40,920 nt of DNA from Candidatus Andersenbacteria bacterium RIFCSPHIGHO2_12_FULL_45_11b. Lineage in GTDB: Bacteria; Patescibacteriota; Andersenbacteria; UBA10190. Below are positions 7,646-15,322 of the stretch, piece after piece. Within the stretch, counting starts at the first letter, position 1. Each line of letters opens with the position of its first letter. The notes under the pieces were generated by a model. It did not search any database. It was given only the letters and a program-made list of their open reading frames with translations, and was not told the DNA's origin. Location of the stretch: NCBI GenBank assembly GCA_001817115.1, contig MHHS01000051.1, positions 1 through 40,920 on the forward strand, given 5' to 3'. A program made the position numbers and the translations under genes.

Positions 7646-7713
7646 TCAGAAAAAGCTCCCCCCATTCTTGAATACTCGAAGTTGCCACCTATGCGGTCAT
7701 CTTGTACAGAAAT

Positions 7714-7742
7714 TTGCATTATTTTTATAGAACAGCTATACT
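7714..7742 (+). promoter_or_regulatory. Sigma-70-type promoter of the PheRS-like gene
   Basis: TTGCAT (7714-7719), 17 bp, TATACT (7737-7742). The leader of about 90 nt carries three TACCTT repeats (7759, 7786, 7805), a short TACGG/CCGTA hairpin between the first two, and AAAGGA nine bases before the ATG. Confidence 0.6.
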
Positions 7743-7837
7743 AATAAGTCAAGAAAAATACCTTGGCTACGGGCAATAAAATCCGTACCTTCTGTTTCTA
7801 AAAGTACCTTCACAATCAATTAAAAGGACACCGAATC

Positions 7838-8953
7838 ATGAAAAAGGAAATTATGTCGCCAGAACGTTTGGCAGCCTCGTTGGCAATTCTAGACCTGACG
7901 GATCCCAAAAATGGGATTCACGCTATCAACATTGTCGCCAGTAATGTAGTTCGTGCATTGGAGAAAACTTATCGGGGAGTGATTGTTGAAGAGGTGCGTT
8001 CTGTCCCTGAAGTCTCCGTAAAAGAGAACTTCGACGATCTTCTCTTCCCCACAGACAACGCTGGACGATCTTCTCGTTACACGAGGTATGTTACGGAGGA
8101 CACAGTTTTGCGAACTCATACCTCAGCGGTAATTCCGAGATGGCTTGAAAAAGTATCTCGGGATAATGCTAGCGATCGGATTGTTGTCCTGCCGGGAATG
8201 TGTTATCGCCGTGATGTTGTGGATAAAACTCATTGTGGCGAGCCACACCAGATGGACGTTTGGCGAATCAAACGCGGTAATCCCCATTTTGCCAGGACAG
8301 ACATGCTTCACTTGATAGAAACTATCTTGGGATCGGTGGTTCCAGGATATAAATACCAAGCAAATGAAGTCGTACATCCTTACACTATGAACGGTCTTGA
8401 AGTGTACGTCTCGGTAAAAGGGTCATGGCTTGAGGTTCTTGAATGCGGTGAAGTTCATCCGACAGTTCTCAAGAATGCGAATCTTGATCCTAACGAATAC
8501 TCAGGGCTTGCTCTGGGAATGGGTCTTGATCGGCTAGTGATGATCACTAAAGATATTGACGATATTCGTGTTTTGAGATCAGAAGATCCTCGAATAAGGC
8601 GCCAAATGGCAGATCTTAAAAAGTTCGTCCCTGTCTCAAACCAACCGGCAACCAAAAGGGTCCTCTCATATTCGACTTCCGTCGAAAAAACGGAGGAAGA
8701 CATTTGCGAGGAAATTCGCGACGAGCTAGGTCCAGATACTATCTTCATAGAGAGAATCGAGTACTCCGAAATTTTCTATGAACAGCTTCCGGAAAAGGCC
8801 AGATCAAACCTCGGCATTAGCCCAGACCAGAAAAATGTTGTGGCAACACTGACATTCCGATCATTAGAAGGCTCAATGCCAAAAACGATGGTCAATGAGT
8901 GGATGCAGCGTCTCTACCCGAGACTAAATAAGGGAAATCGGGGATACATGTAG
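7838..8953 (+). CDS. Single-chain phenylalanyl-tRNA synthetase-like protein
   Basis: This 371-residue protein joins a PheS-type class II catalytic domain (about 30-250) directly to an FDX-ACB anticodon-binding domain (about 275-371), which bacteria normally keep at the end of PheT. That layout is the mitochondrial PheRS one. LRTHTSA (91-97), motif 2 around MCYRRDVVD (121-129) and motif 3 GMGLDRLVM (227-235) are intact, including the motif 2 and 3 arginines, so adenylation is plausible. The family HPAR segment reads NAGR. No N-terminal coiled coil is present. It has its own promoter and terminator and converges on the LysRS-like gene. It may charge tRNA, act as a drug-insensitive spare, or activate an amino acid for a small molecule. 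Confidence 0.82.
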   Translation: MKKEIMSPERLAASLAILDLTDPKNGIHAINIVASNVVRALEKTYRGVIVEEVRSVPEVSVKENFDDLLFPTDNAGRSSRYTRYVTEDTVLRTHTSAVIPRWLEKVSRDNASDRIVVLPGMCYRRDVVDKTHCGEPHQMDVWRIKRGNPHFARTDMLHLIETILGSVVPGYKYQANEVVHPYTMNGLEVYVSVKGSWLEVLECGEVHPTVLKNANLDPNEYSGLALGMGLDRLVMITKDIDDIRVLRSEDPRIRRQMADLKKFVPVSNQPATKRVLSYSTSVEKTEEDICEEIRDELGPDTIFIERIEYSEIFYEQLPEKARSNLGISPDQKNVVATLTFRSLEGSMPKTMVNEWMQRLYPRLNKGNRGYM

Positions 8954-8977
8954 TCGCTTGCAAATCTGTTTCGTAGA

Positions 8978-9008
8978 GGCCACAGACATCTGTCTGTGGC
9001 CTATTTTA
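8978..9008 (+). terminator. Terminator of the PheRS-like gene
   Basis: An 11-bp perfect stem, GGCCACAGACA/TGTCTGTGGCC, with a two-base loop and a following TATTTTATA, 25 bases after the stop codon. Confidence 0.8.
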
Positions 9009-9012
9009 TATA

Positions 9013-9047
9013 TAAAACCCCCGTTGTCAGTTTCGCTGACACGGGGG
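9013..9047 (-). terminator. Terminator of the LysRS-like gene
   Basis: On the minus strand CCCCCGTGTCAG pairs with CTGACAACGGGGG (one bulge), with a CGAAA loop and then UUUUA. It lies just after the LysRS-like stop. Confidence 0.8.
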
Positions 9048-9064
9048 CTGTAATACACCAAACC

Positions 9065-10513
9065 TTAAAAAACCGGGAACAACTCGACATCTCTCGTATC
9101 CTGTGTGTTTAACAGAAGCATTAAAAGATGCTCCATTCCTACTGCGATACCTCTGCACGGAGGCAGTCCAAACTTTAATGCATTAATGATATCCTCATTT
9201 ACGCCGTTTGACTGACCTACTCTGCGATATTCCATCTGCTCTTCCATCCTCCGTCTAAGAATCTCGGGATCACGCTCTGGATTAACAATTGTAACAGTAG
9301 GTCTACCATTGATAATCAAGAGAGTCTCATCAACAGTTGATCCACCTTCATTGATCTTGTAAAGCGGTGATTGAGCAGCCGGTAGATTTCTTAGAAAAGC
9401 AGGCCCAGTAATATGAGACATCACGTGCGTATACAAGGCTGTTGCTATTGTATACTTATTCTCCCTTATGGGACGAACAATTTCTGCTTTATCTAAAATG
9501 TGCAAAAGCTCTTGGACAGGACATGCTTCGTCATATCTTAAACCCGTACACTTTTCGATCTCTGCCATAAAATCATAAACCATCCAGTTTCCTGAACAAT
9601 CTATCTCTCCCTTTGGAGTAAGAATTGACGTTGAACCGCTTAACTGCATCAGCACGTCGCAAATCATGTCATGCGCCAAATCCTCCATTTCATCACTCGT
9701 CGCATATGCATGATACAATTCAAGAATAGTAAATTGTGGAAGTTTGCTAGCTGTGGAATCCTGGTTCCGAAATGATTTACCGATCTCAAATACCTTTGAG
9801 AACCCGGCAATCATCAACTTCCATAGGAATAGCTCGGACGTTAACCTCAGATATATGTCCCGATTACGTCCAGCTGCCCGTGTCACGAACGGATCAGCTA
9901 AACCTGCCTCAAAAGACTCTTGAAGCAAGGTCATATTTAATTCCTCATACCCTTTCTTGTAGAGAAATTGCCTGATCGCACGAAACACTGTCGAACATTT
10001 TCGGAAATGCGAGATTTTTTTCTGGTCCCGAATCAGCTGGAGATGTCTATGAGCATACAAGTTTGATCTCTTTCGAAAATCAATATTGCTATCGTATACA
10101 TCACTCGTCGCCTTTGACAGCAACGTGATCTTTTCTCCAAGAAAAACATCTTCGCTTGCGATCCTAAGCCTTATACCATCCAACATTACTATATCTCCAT
10201 ACTGCACAAGGGAATTTATCGTTTCAATGTTATCCAGCGTACGTATTAAAAACGCAGGAATAGATACCCCATTTCCCTCTATTTTTTCAAGGATAATGAC
10301 GTTTCTTCCTTCCATGGTGTCAAAGACACCAAGTCTAGATATTTTCCCAGTATTGTCAGAAAGCATAAGCCTTCCAACAAGAGTGGTCTTTTCTTCATAG
10401 GGCACGTTTTTCAAGGCGCAGACCTCGATAGCCCCCCTTGGCACCTCACGACGATTGGTAAGAGGATCGTTTTCGAGAGCAAAAACTCTCTTTCCTCCAT
10501 TTTTTTTCTGCAT
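9065..10513 (-). CDS. Lysyl-tRNA synthetase-like class II paralogue with altered motifs 2 and 3
   Basis: The 482-residue protein has the full LysRS-II layout: an OB-fold domain (about 40-140) and a class II core (about 155-482). RHLQLI, YLRLTSEL, EIGKSFRN and LPQFTILELYHAY follow the LysRS pattern, and the C-terminus RDVELFPV matches. Two signature residues differ. The motif 2 Glu of FRNE is Gln251, and the invariant motif 3 Arg (family GxDR) is His462 in GMEHL. Both normally contact ATP, so canonical charging may be lost or changed. It has its own promoter, an AAGGAGG site and its own terminator. It may be a resistance variant, an amino-acid ligase or a sensor. Confidence 0.82.
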   Translation of the reverse strand: MQKKNGGKRVFALENDPLTNRREVPRGAIEVCALKNVPYEEKTTLVGRLMLSDNTGKISRLGVFDTMEGRNVIILEKIEGNGVSIPAFLIRTLDNIETINSLVQYGDIVMLDGIRLRIASEDVFLGEKITLLSKATSDVYDSNIDFRKRSNLYAHRHLQLIRDQKKISHFRKCSTVFRAIRQFLYKKGYEELNMTLLQESFEAGLADPFVTRAAGRNRDIYLRLTSELFLWKLMIAGFSKVFEIGKSFRNQDSTASKLPQFTILELYHAYATSDEMEDLAHDMICDVLMQLSGSTSILTPKGEIDCSGNWMVYDFMAEIEKCTGLRYDEACPVQELLHILDKAEIVRPIRENKYTIATALYTHVMSHITGPAFLRNLPAAQSPLYKINEGGSTVDETLLIINGRPTVTIVNPERDPEILRRRMEEQMEYRRVGQSNGVNEDIINALKFGLPPCRGIAVGMEHLLMLLLNTQDTRDVELFPVF

Positions 10514-10589
10514 AGAGAAAGACCTCCTTACTTATTTTGATTGTAAATGCACAAACAGAGAAAACTCTTTCCCCTATTTTCCATTACAT

Positions 10590-10618
10590 ATATTATATTA
10601 TTTTATATGGGTTGTCAA
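10590..10618 (-). promoter_or_regulatory. Promoter of the LysRS-like gene
   Basis: TTGACA (10613-10618) with TAATAT at 17 bp, or TATAAT at 15 bp. The -35 box lies inside the last codons of the S66 peptidase gene. The LysRS-like gene can therefore be transcribed apart from the operon upstream of it. Confidence 0.65.
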
Positions 10619-11554
10619 ATCAGCCGCAATGACAACATTTGAATTATTGGCTTCAATAGTAAGTTGCCCGCCAATAGGAAAAATCATATTTTCAACCGCA
10701 TGACCAAGTTCCCCTACCTCAATAACCGGAAAATTATATTTTTTCCCATATTCTAAAATGATATCGCTCACATTACGGTTATTCTCAAGAATTTCTTCCT
10801 TGCACATAAAAAAGTGACCGATAATAATTCCATTACAATATTTCTTAAAATTTGGTTGTTGAAATATTTGTGCAATATATGATTCAATGCGGGAAAAAGA
10901 CTCGCCAATAGATTCAATTATGAAGATAAACGGTTTAGAAACTGCGCGGATAGGATCACTGTCAGTGCCTAATAAGAGACAAAAGGAAGGTAAACAACCA
11001 CCCAGGCACACTCCAGTAGCTTTACCTGGCTTAATGACCTTCCACTGTAGATAATCAGGGTGATGCCGATAATTAATATAATTAGTAAAAAGAAAATCTT
11101 TTAAATGATTAACAGTGTATTCAGTTGCATTTTTACCAAGTCCCCAAATAACATCAATACCGTGATATGAAGTTTCACCCGTGTGAGCATATATAGCATT
11201 CAGCAATACGGTGATATCACTAACTCCAAATAATTTTTTAGGGTTTTGTTTAATAATGTTCCAATCTATGTCAGACAATAATTCATTTGAATTATCTCCA
11301 CCCTGTGTACAAAAAATTGCTTTAACCTTTGAATCTTTATATGCTTCTTCAATATCTGATATTCTTTCCGCAGCCGTGCCAGATTTATAGTACTCTTTTC
11401 CGCTGGCGTATTGACCATACTGCACCTTCAAGCCCATGTCATTAAGAATATCTACACCTCGGTTATAAAGTGCCATTGCTTCAGGATTATCCTTAATGGT
11501 AGCAGATGGTGAAATCACTGCTATAGTATCGCCTCTTTTCAATGTTTGATTCAT
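10598..11554 (-). CDS. Peptidase S66 family (MccF/LD-carboxypeptidase-like)
   Basis: This 318-residue protein is a serine peptidase of family S66, which holds murein LD-carboxypeptidase and MccF, the microcin C immunity enzyme that cleaves toxic aminoacyl-nucleotides. The likely triad is Ser112 (GVSDIT), Glu214 (FIIES) and His285 (GELGH), with the QGGDNS oxyanion segment at 84-89. The architecture agrees with both subgroups. Its setting, as last gene of an operon with an AsnRS-like enzyme, favours an MccF-like job, but the MccF nucleotide-binding loop cannot be confirmed by eye. Its ATG overlaps the carbamoyltransferase stop (ATGA), so the two are translationally coupled. Confidence 0.85.
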   Translation of the reverse strand: MNQTLKRGDTIAVISPSATIKDNPEAMALYNRGVDILNDMGLKVQYGQYASGKEYYKSGTAAERISDIEEAYKDSKVKAIFCTQGGDNSNELLSDIDWNIIKQNPKKLFGVSDITVLLNAIYAHTGETSYHGIDVIWGLGKNATEYTVNHLKDFLFTNYINYRHHPDYLQWKVIKPGKATGVCLGGCLPSFCLLLGTDSDPIRAVSKPFIFIIESIGESFSRIESYIAQIFQQPNFKKYCNGIIIGHFFMCKEEILENNRNVSDIILEYGKKYNFPVIEVGELGHAVENMIFPIGGQLTIEANNSNVVIAADLTTHIK

Positions 11555-13227
11555 AGTCTTTTTATTAAGTAATTATTCAGAACTAAATAATCAATGTTAG
11601 ATTTTATAAATATTTTTATCGCATCTTTAGGCGTTTCAACCATTGGTTCTCCTTTGATATTAAAAGACGTGTTAATTAATATTGGGGTCTCTGATATTTT
11701 AGCAAATTCCTTTAAAAGAACATATAGCCGTGAATTTTGATTCTTAGATAAAACCTGCAACCTCGATGTATTATCGACATGAACGGCTGCCGGTATTTTT
11801 TTTGTTATTCTTTTATTTAATGGAGTGTAAGCAAAAAGCATATAAGGTAACGAGTCGGCAACCACTTTCGGAGGACAATAAAAATAGTCACTTAGGTCAT
11901 CAATGGTCATCATGGGAGCAACTGGACGAAAAGATTCTCGGCTTTTTATTTTATTCAAACGAACACGAGTGCTCATTTTTAACGGACTAGCAAGGATACT
12001 ACGATGTCCAAGTGCTCTTGGGCCAAACTCTGACGCTCCTTGAAACCAAGCTACCACATTATCATCAGCTAATAACTTAGCAATTTTGGGGGGGATCTTG
12101 TTATATCTAAGTTTTTCAAAATTAATATATTTTCGGTATTTATTAATAGCTTGTGTAAGAACTTTATCATTATATTTATATCCAAGATACACAGGCGGCA
12201 CACCCGATGAAATCTTTTTTTGGTTTCCATTGATTTGGTAATGTCCATAAAGAGCCGCTCCGATTGATACTCCGTTATCTCCAGGTGCACTAGGTATGTA
12301 AACACGCTTAAAACCAGACTTCTCTAAGATTTTAGTGTTGGCAATAGCATTTAAAGCCACTCCACCTGCGTAACATAAGTTTCTATGGCCTGTGACTTCT
12401 TTTATTCTTCGGGCATAAAATAGAACGACATTATTTATTATCTTTTGTACAGAAGAAGCGACGTCTGCAATATTTTTCTGTCCTGTGTCCCTATTAACTG
12501 TTTTTGCGATACAACGATAAAGACCGATGTTATCAATTTGATAGTATGTATCTTTTTTAACGCAATACTTTGAGAATTTTTTTACATACCGAGGTTTTCC
12601 ATAAGATGCAATCCCCATTAATTTACCTTCTCCGAAAGGTCCAAAACCACACAAAGAAGCAGTATTTTGATACAAGACACCCACAGAATTACTAAGAGCA
12701 ATAATCGTATTAGTGGAATGATTTATTTGACCAGTAACTTTTTCTAATAAATGTAGACTACCTCCGTGGGCAGAATATAGTGATACTGTCTCGAAACTGT
12801 CATCAAAATAATCACCCGCCCCATCTATCACAAGCACCGCCGCTTCAGTATAGGGTGATGTGTAGAAAGCATGAGCAGCATGTGCTAGATGATGATTTAT
12901 ATTTATATAATTATCCACAGGGACATTGGTCCCAGTTAGGTTTGATCCAACTATCATGCTTACTTGTTCCTCAATATGTTTATTGCCCTGTTTAAAATAT
13001 TTATAAAATCTATTGATTTTCTTTCGGAGAGAATCGATGGAGGGGTTAAGAAAATTAGAATCAAAGTATTTTGCTTCAGATTTTAAATTATATTGGCTAT
13101 TATCGTACTTTATACAGTGGCGAACATGGCTCAACCTCTCCTCTTCTATGGCGATAGAAACCTTACCATTTTCAACGATTGCAGCCGAACTATCATGAGG
13201 AGATAAACTTAATCCTAGAATAGTCAT
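11551..13227 (-). CDS. O-carbamoyltransferase, NodU/CmcH/TobZ family
   Basis: The 558-residue protein belongs to the carbamoyltransferase family that moves carbamoyl from carbamoyl phosphate, through carbamoyl-adenylate, to a hydroxyl of antibiotics or Nod factors. An N-terminal Kae1-like domain starts with GLSLSPHDSSAA and has the metal-binding NHHLAHAAHAF (about 110-120). The C-terminal domain has FGPRALGHRSILASP and ends with ILINTSFN and GEPMVETP. The length is typical. In characterised relatives this is a tailoring enzyme of natural products or surface sugars. It is the fifth gene of the operon, 10 bases after the nitrilase gene and overlapping the S66 peptidase gene. Base composition is AT-rich. 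Confidence 0.92.
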   Translation of the reverse strand: MTILGLSLSPHDSSAAIVENGKVSIAIEEERLSHVRHCIKYDNSQYNLKSEAKYFDSNFLNPSIDSLRKKINRFYKYFKQGNKHIEEQVSMIVGSNLTGTNVPVDNYININHHLAHAAHAFYTSPYTEAAVLVIDGAGDYFDDSFETVSLYSAHGGSLHLLEKVTGQINHSTNTIIALSNSVGVLYQNTASLCGFGPFGEGKLMGIASYGKPRYVKKFSKYCVKKDTYYQIDNIGLYRCIAKTVNRDTGQKNIADVASSVQKIINNVVLFYARRIKEVTGHRNLCYAGGVALNAIANTKILEKSGFKRVYIPSAPGDNGVSIGAALYGHYQINGNQKKISSGVPPVYLGYKYNDKVLTQAINKYRKYINFEKLRYNKIPPKIAKLLADDNVVAWFQGASEFGPRALGHRSILASPLKMSTRVRLNKIKSRESFRPVAPMMTIDDLSDYFYCPPKVVADSLPYMLFAYTPLNKRITKKIPAAVHVDNTSRLQVLSKNQNSRLYVLLKEFAKISETPILINTSFNIKGEPMVETPKDAIKIFIKSNIDYLVLNNYLIKRL

Positions 13228-13237
13228 AATAAAAAAA

Positions 13238-14101
13238 TCATTGATAAATATCAGGTCTCCTGTTTTTTATAATATTGAGGGCATTTAGATTTAATACTCT
13301 CTCTTCAATAAGAGAAGCTACTAAATCAACCTCTATGGTTAATTCTCCCAGTTTATCATCAATTTGCCCGAGTATTTTACCACTGGGTGCAATAATTTTA
13401 CTAGAACCGAGAAACTCCAAGGATTTGTTCTGGTTGACCCCGACTTGATTAGAAACAACCACTAAACACTGATTTTCCACAGCTCTAACTTGATCATAAA
13501 TATCAAAAATATTTTTACTCTGATCATTTATTTTCTGATCGTTATTTTGGTGAACATCAGTATATGCCCAGGCAGATATTATTATAATAATCTCGGCCCC
13601 TTTAAGGGCTAGAGTTTTGGCTGCCTCTGAAAAACATTTATCATAACAAATTAAAACACCAATTTTCCCCACGGGTGTCTGGAAAACCTCTAAAGAATTT
13701 CCGGGAAACAAAAAATAAGGCTCATTAGTTGCTAAATGAGTTTTTCTATAAACGTAATGAGTTTTATCTGGCAAAATAATGTAAGCACTATCAAACATTT
13801 GGCCGTAACCTAAGCTGTCGTCTCTCTCAATAGCTCCCAGAACGATAACCTGGTTATTTTTAGCCGCTATTGCTTTGATCTCCTGTAGAAATCGAATAGA
13901 TGTCGTATTAGTTAAATTAATGGCTGATTCAAGATAATATTTGATAGATTCTTGCTCTAAAAAAGGCATGTATCCCTGCACACAGGCTTCTGGAAATACT
14001 ACTAAATCGCTTTTGGCGTGCTTTAGTAGTATTTTCTTTATTGATCCGATATTATCTTCGGAGTTTAAAGTGGCTTTAAAATTGACAGTGGTAATTTTCA
14101 T
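13238..14101 (-). CDS. Carbon-nitrogen hydrolase (nitrilase superfamily)
   Basis: This 287-residue amidohydrolase has the Glu-Lys-Cys triad: Glu in VVFPEA (about 38), Lys in YRKTHLA (about 120) and Cys in LICYDKCF (about 152). Members hydrolyse or condense amides, for example N-carbamoylputrescine amidase and NAD synthetase glutaminase domains. The CYDKCFSEAA active-site segment is typical, but the substrate cannot be told. It sits between the SAM-dependent transferase (3-base gap) and the carbamoyltransferase, so it probably trims or forms an amide in the same pathway. Confidence 0.88.
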   Translation of the reverse strand: MKITTVNFKATLNSEDNIGSIKKILLKHAKSDLVVFPEACVQGYMPFLEQESIKYYLESAINLTNTTSIRFLQEIKAIAAKNNQVIVLGAIERDDSLGYGQMFDSAYIILPDKTHYVYRKTHLATNEPYFLFPGNSLEVFQTPVGKIGVLICYDKCFSEAAKTLALKGAEIIIIISAWAYTDVHQNNDQKINDQSKNIFDIYDQVRAVENQCLVVVSNQVGVNQNKSLEFLGSSKIIAPSGKILGQIDDKLGELTIEVDLVASLIEERVLNLNALNIIKNRRPDIYQ

Positions 14102-14104
14102 ATA

Positions 14105-14911
14105 TTATTGGTCAAACAAAGAGATTTGCTCCTTGATCGGTCTTTTGCGACTAATAATAACCCCATAAGAAAGATACTTATGATTCTTATTAAATAAGGT
14201 CATAGTCTTGTTAAGTCTCCTATAGATGGCTGACTCTATTTCCGAAGAATATTTTTTTTCTTGTGCTATCGTTCGACAATATAACTTAACATCATTTTTA
14301 CTAACAAGCTTGACTTTATCCGTGAAAGTATAATACTTCTCTAAACCACAGATCTTATATAAATTCATCCAGTACTCTAAGCCCCATGGTTCAATACTAA
14401 TCTCCAAGAGATTATTTAGATTATTCAACAGAGATACTGGCGGTTTTTTATGATAAAAGAAATTAATATCAATAACAAACCCCCAGGGTTTTACCACTCT
14501 GGCGTATTCGCTTATGGCCTTTTTCTTATTTTTAATAAATGCTGTTGAGCCACCAGAAAAAGCGACATCAAAGGACTCATCCTTAAAGGGTATCTCCATA
14601 CCATCGGCCACCAAAAAATTCACAAGATGGCCTAATGGATCTTTTGACTGATAAAGCTTTGCGGCCTCAACCATATTTGGGCTGATATCTATGCCCGTGA
14701 CATCTGCCTTCGCAAGATGGGCGATTTCAAAAGTACAATAACCAGTATTACAGCCTATGTCCAAAACTTTTGATTTGTGATTTATAAAACTGTTTTGTAT
14801 AGATTGTCTGACTGAAATTTGACCACCAGGGGGCCGATTTACCTCATTCAAAAGGGCCATAAACTCAACATATGGCATATTCTCAATTTGTTGTGCGCTA
14901 AGTTTATGCAT
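14105..14911 (-). CDS. Class I SAM-dependent transferase
   Basis: The 268-residue protein has a Rossmann methyltransferase core. Motif I is VLDIGCNTGY (about 49-58), followed by VTGIDISPNM and LVADGMEIPF. An N-terminal NRPPGG segment (about 26-31) precedes the core and looks like a conserved lid of its subfamily. The C-terminal third is lysine-rich. With an adjacent SpeD gene, the group transferred could be methyl from SAM or aminopropyl from decarboxylated SAM. The spermidine synthase signature GGGDG is absent, so methyl transfer is the default reading. It lies 15 bases after speD. Confidence 0.8.
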   Translation of the reverse strand: MHKLSAQQIENMPYVEFMALLNEVNRPPGGQISVRQSIQNSFINHKSKVLDIGCNTGYCTFEIAHLAKADVTGIDISPNMVEAAKLYQSKDPLGHLVNFLVADGMEIPFKDESFDVAFSGGSTAFIKNKKKAISEYARVVKPWGFVIDINFFYHKKPPVSLLNNLNNLLEISIEPWGLEYWMNLYKICGLEKYYTFTDKVKLVSKNDVKLYCRTIAQEKKYSSEIESAIYRRLNKTMTLFNKNHKYLSYGVIISRKRPIKEQISLFDQ

Positions 14912-14926
14912 AATAATATATAAGAA

Positions 14927-15298
14927 CTATCTAAAAATTTCCTTTTTATCTACTGATAAAGGTATAAAATATTCACAAATTTCAGAAAACAGTTTTCTGC
15001 AAGTTTCCTCATTATTTTGTGAATAATTACACAAAAAAACATCTAACGTTATATATTGCAATTCCGGCCAGGTATGTACTGAAATATGTGATTCCATCAA
15101 ACAAACGACACCAGTGAACCCCTCCGTCTTTCCAAATTTATGGTAATAAGATCCTAGTTCTCGGAGTTTATGTTTCTTAATGAGACTACTTAAAAAAAGT
15201 TTAAATGCCTTTTTTGACCCAGCTTTGATAAGAGACCCTGTTTGGATTTGGCCTAAAATGTGTAGACCGGTAATAACTTTTTTATTCTTGTTACTCAT
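14927..15298 (-). CDS. speD: S-adenosylmethionine decarboxylase proenzyme (SpeD family)
   Basis: The 123-residue proenzyme has the self-cleavage motif ESHISVHTWPE, where Ser70 becomes the pyruvoyl group. His75 and Cys90 (DVFLC) match the processing and catalytic residues. The protein would supply decarboxylated SAM. Some SpeD homologues are known to have become pyruvoyl-dependent arginine or ornithine decarboxylases, which cannot be excluded here. No spermidine synthase is in the window, so the product probably feeds the operon. Spacing is 24 bases to the AsnRS-like gene and 15 to the transferase gene. It is distinct from the diverged SpeD-like gene at 19634. Confidence 0.9.
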   Translation of the reverse strand: MSNKNKKVITGLHILGQIQTGSLIKAGSKKAFKLFLSSLIKKHKLRELGSYYHKFGKTEGFTGVVCLMESHISVHTWPELQYITLDVFLCNYSQNNEETCRKLFSEICEYFIPLSVDKKEIFR

Positions 15299-15322
15299 TG
15301 CAGTTATTTTAATTTTATCTTA

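Larger units (their letters stand above)
7438..7837. other. Intergenic region with PheRS-like promoter and leader
   Basis: This 400-bp gap has no convincing gene. It holds the ribosome binding site of the minus-strand SMR gene, an ACGAA/TTCGT inverted repeat near 7573, hairpin copy B (7619-7645), and a promoter and leader for the PheRS-like gene. Confidence 0.6.

Noticed and set aside
7743-7837. T-box riboswitch in the PheRS-like leader
   Set aside because: The leader is under 100 nt, with no T-box sequence and no terminator/antiterminator pair.
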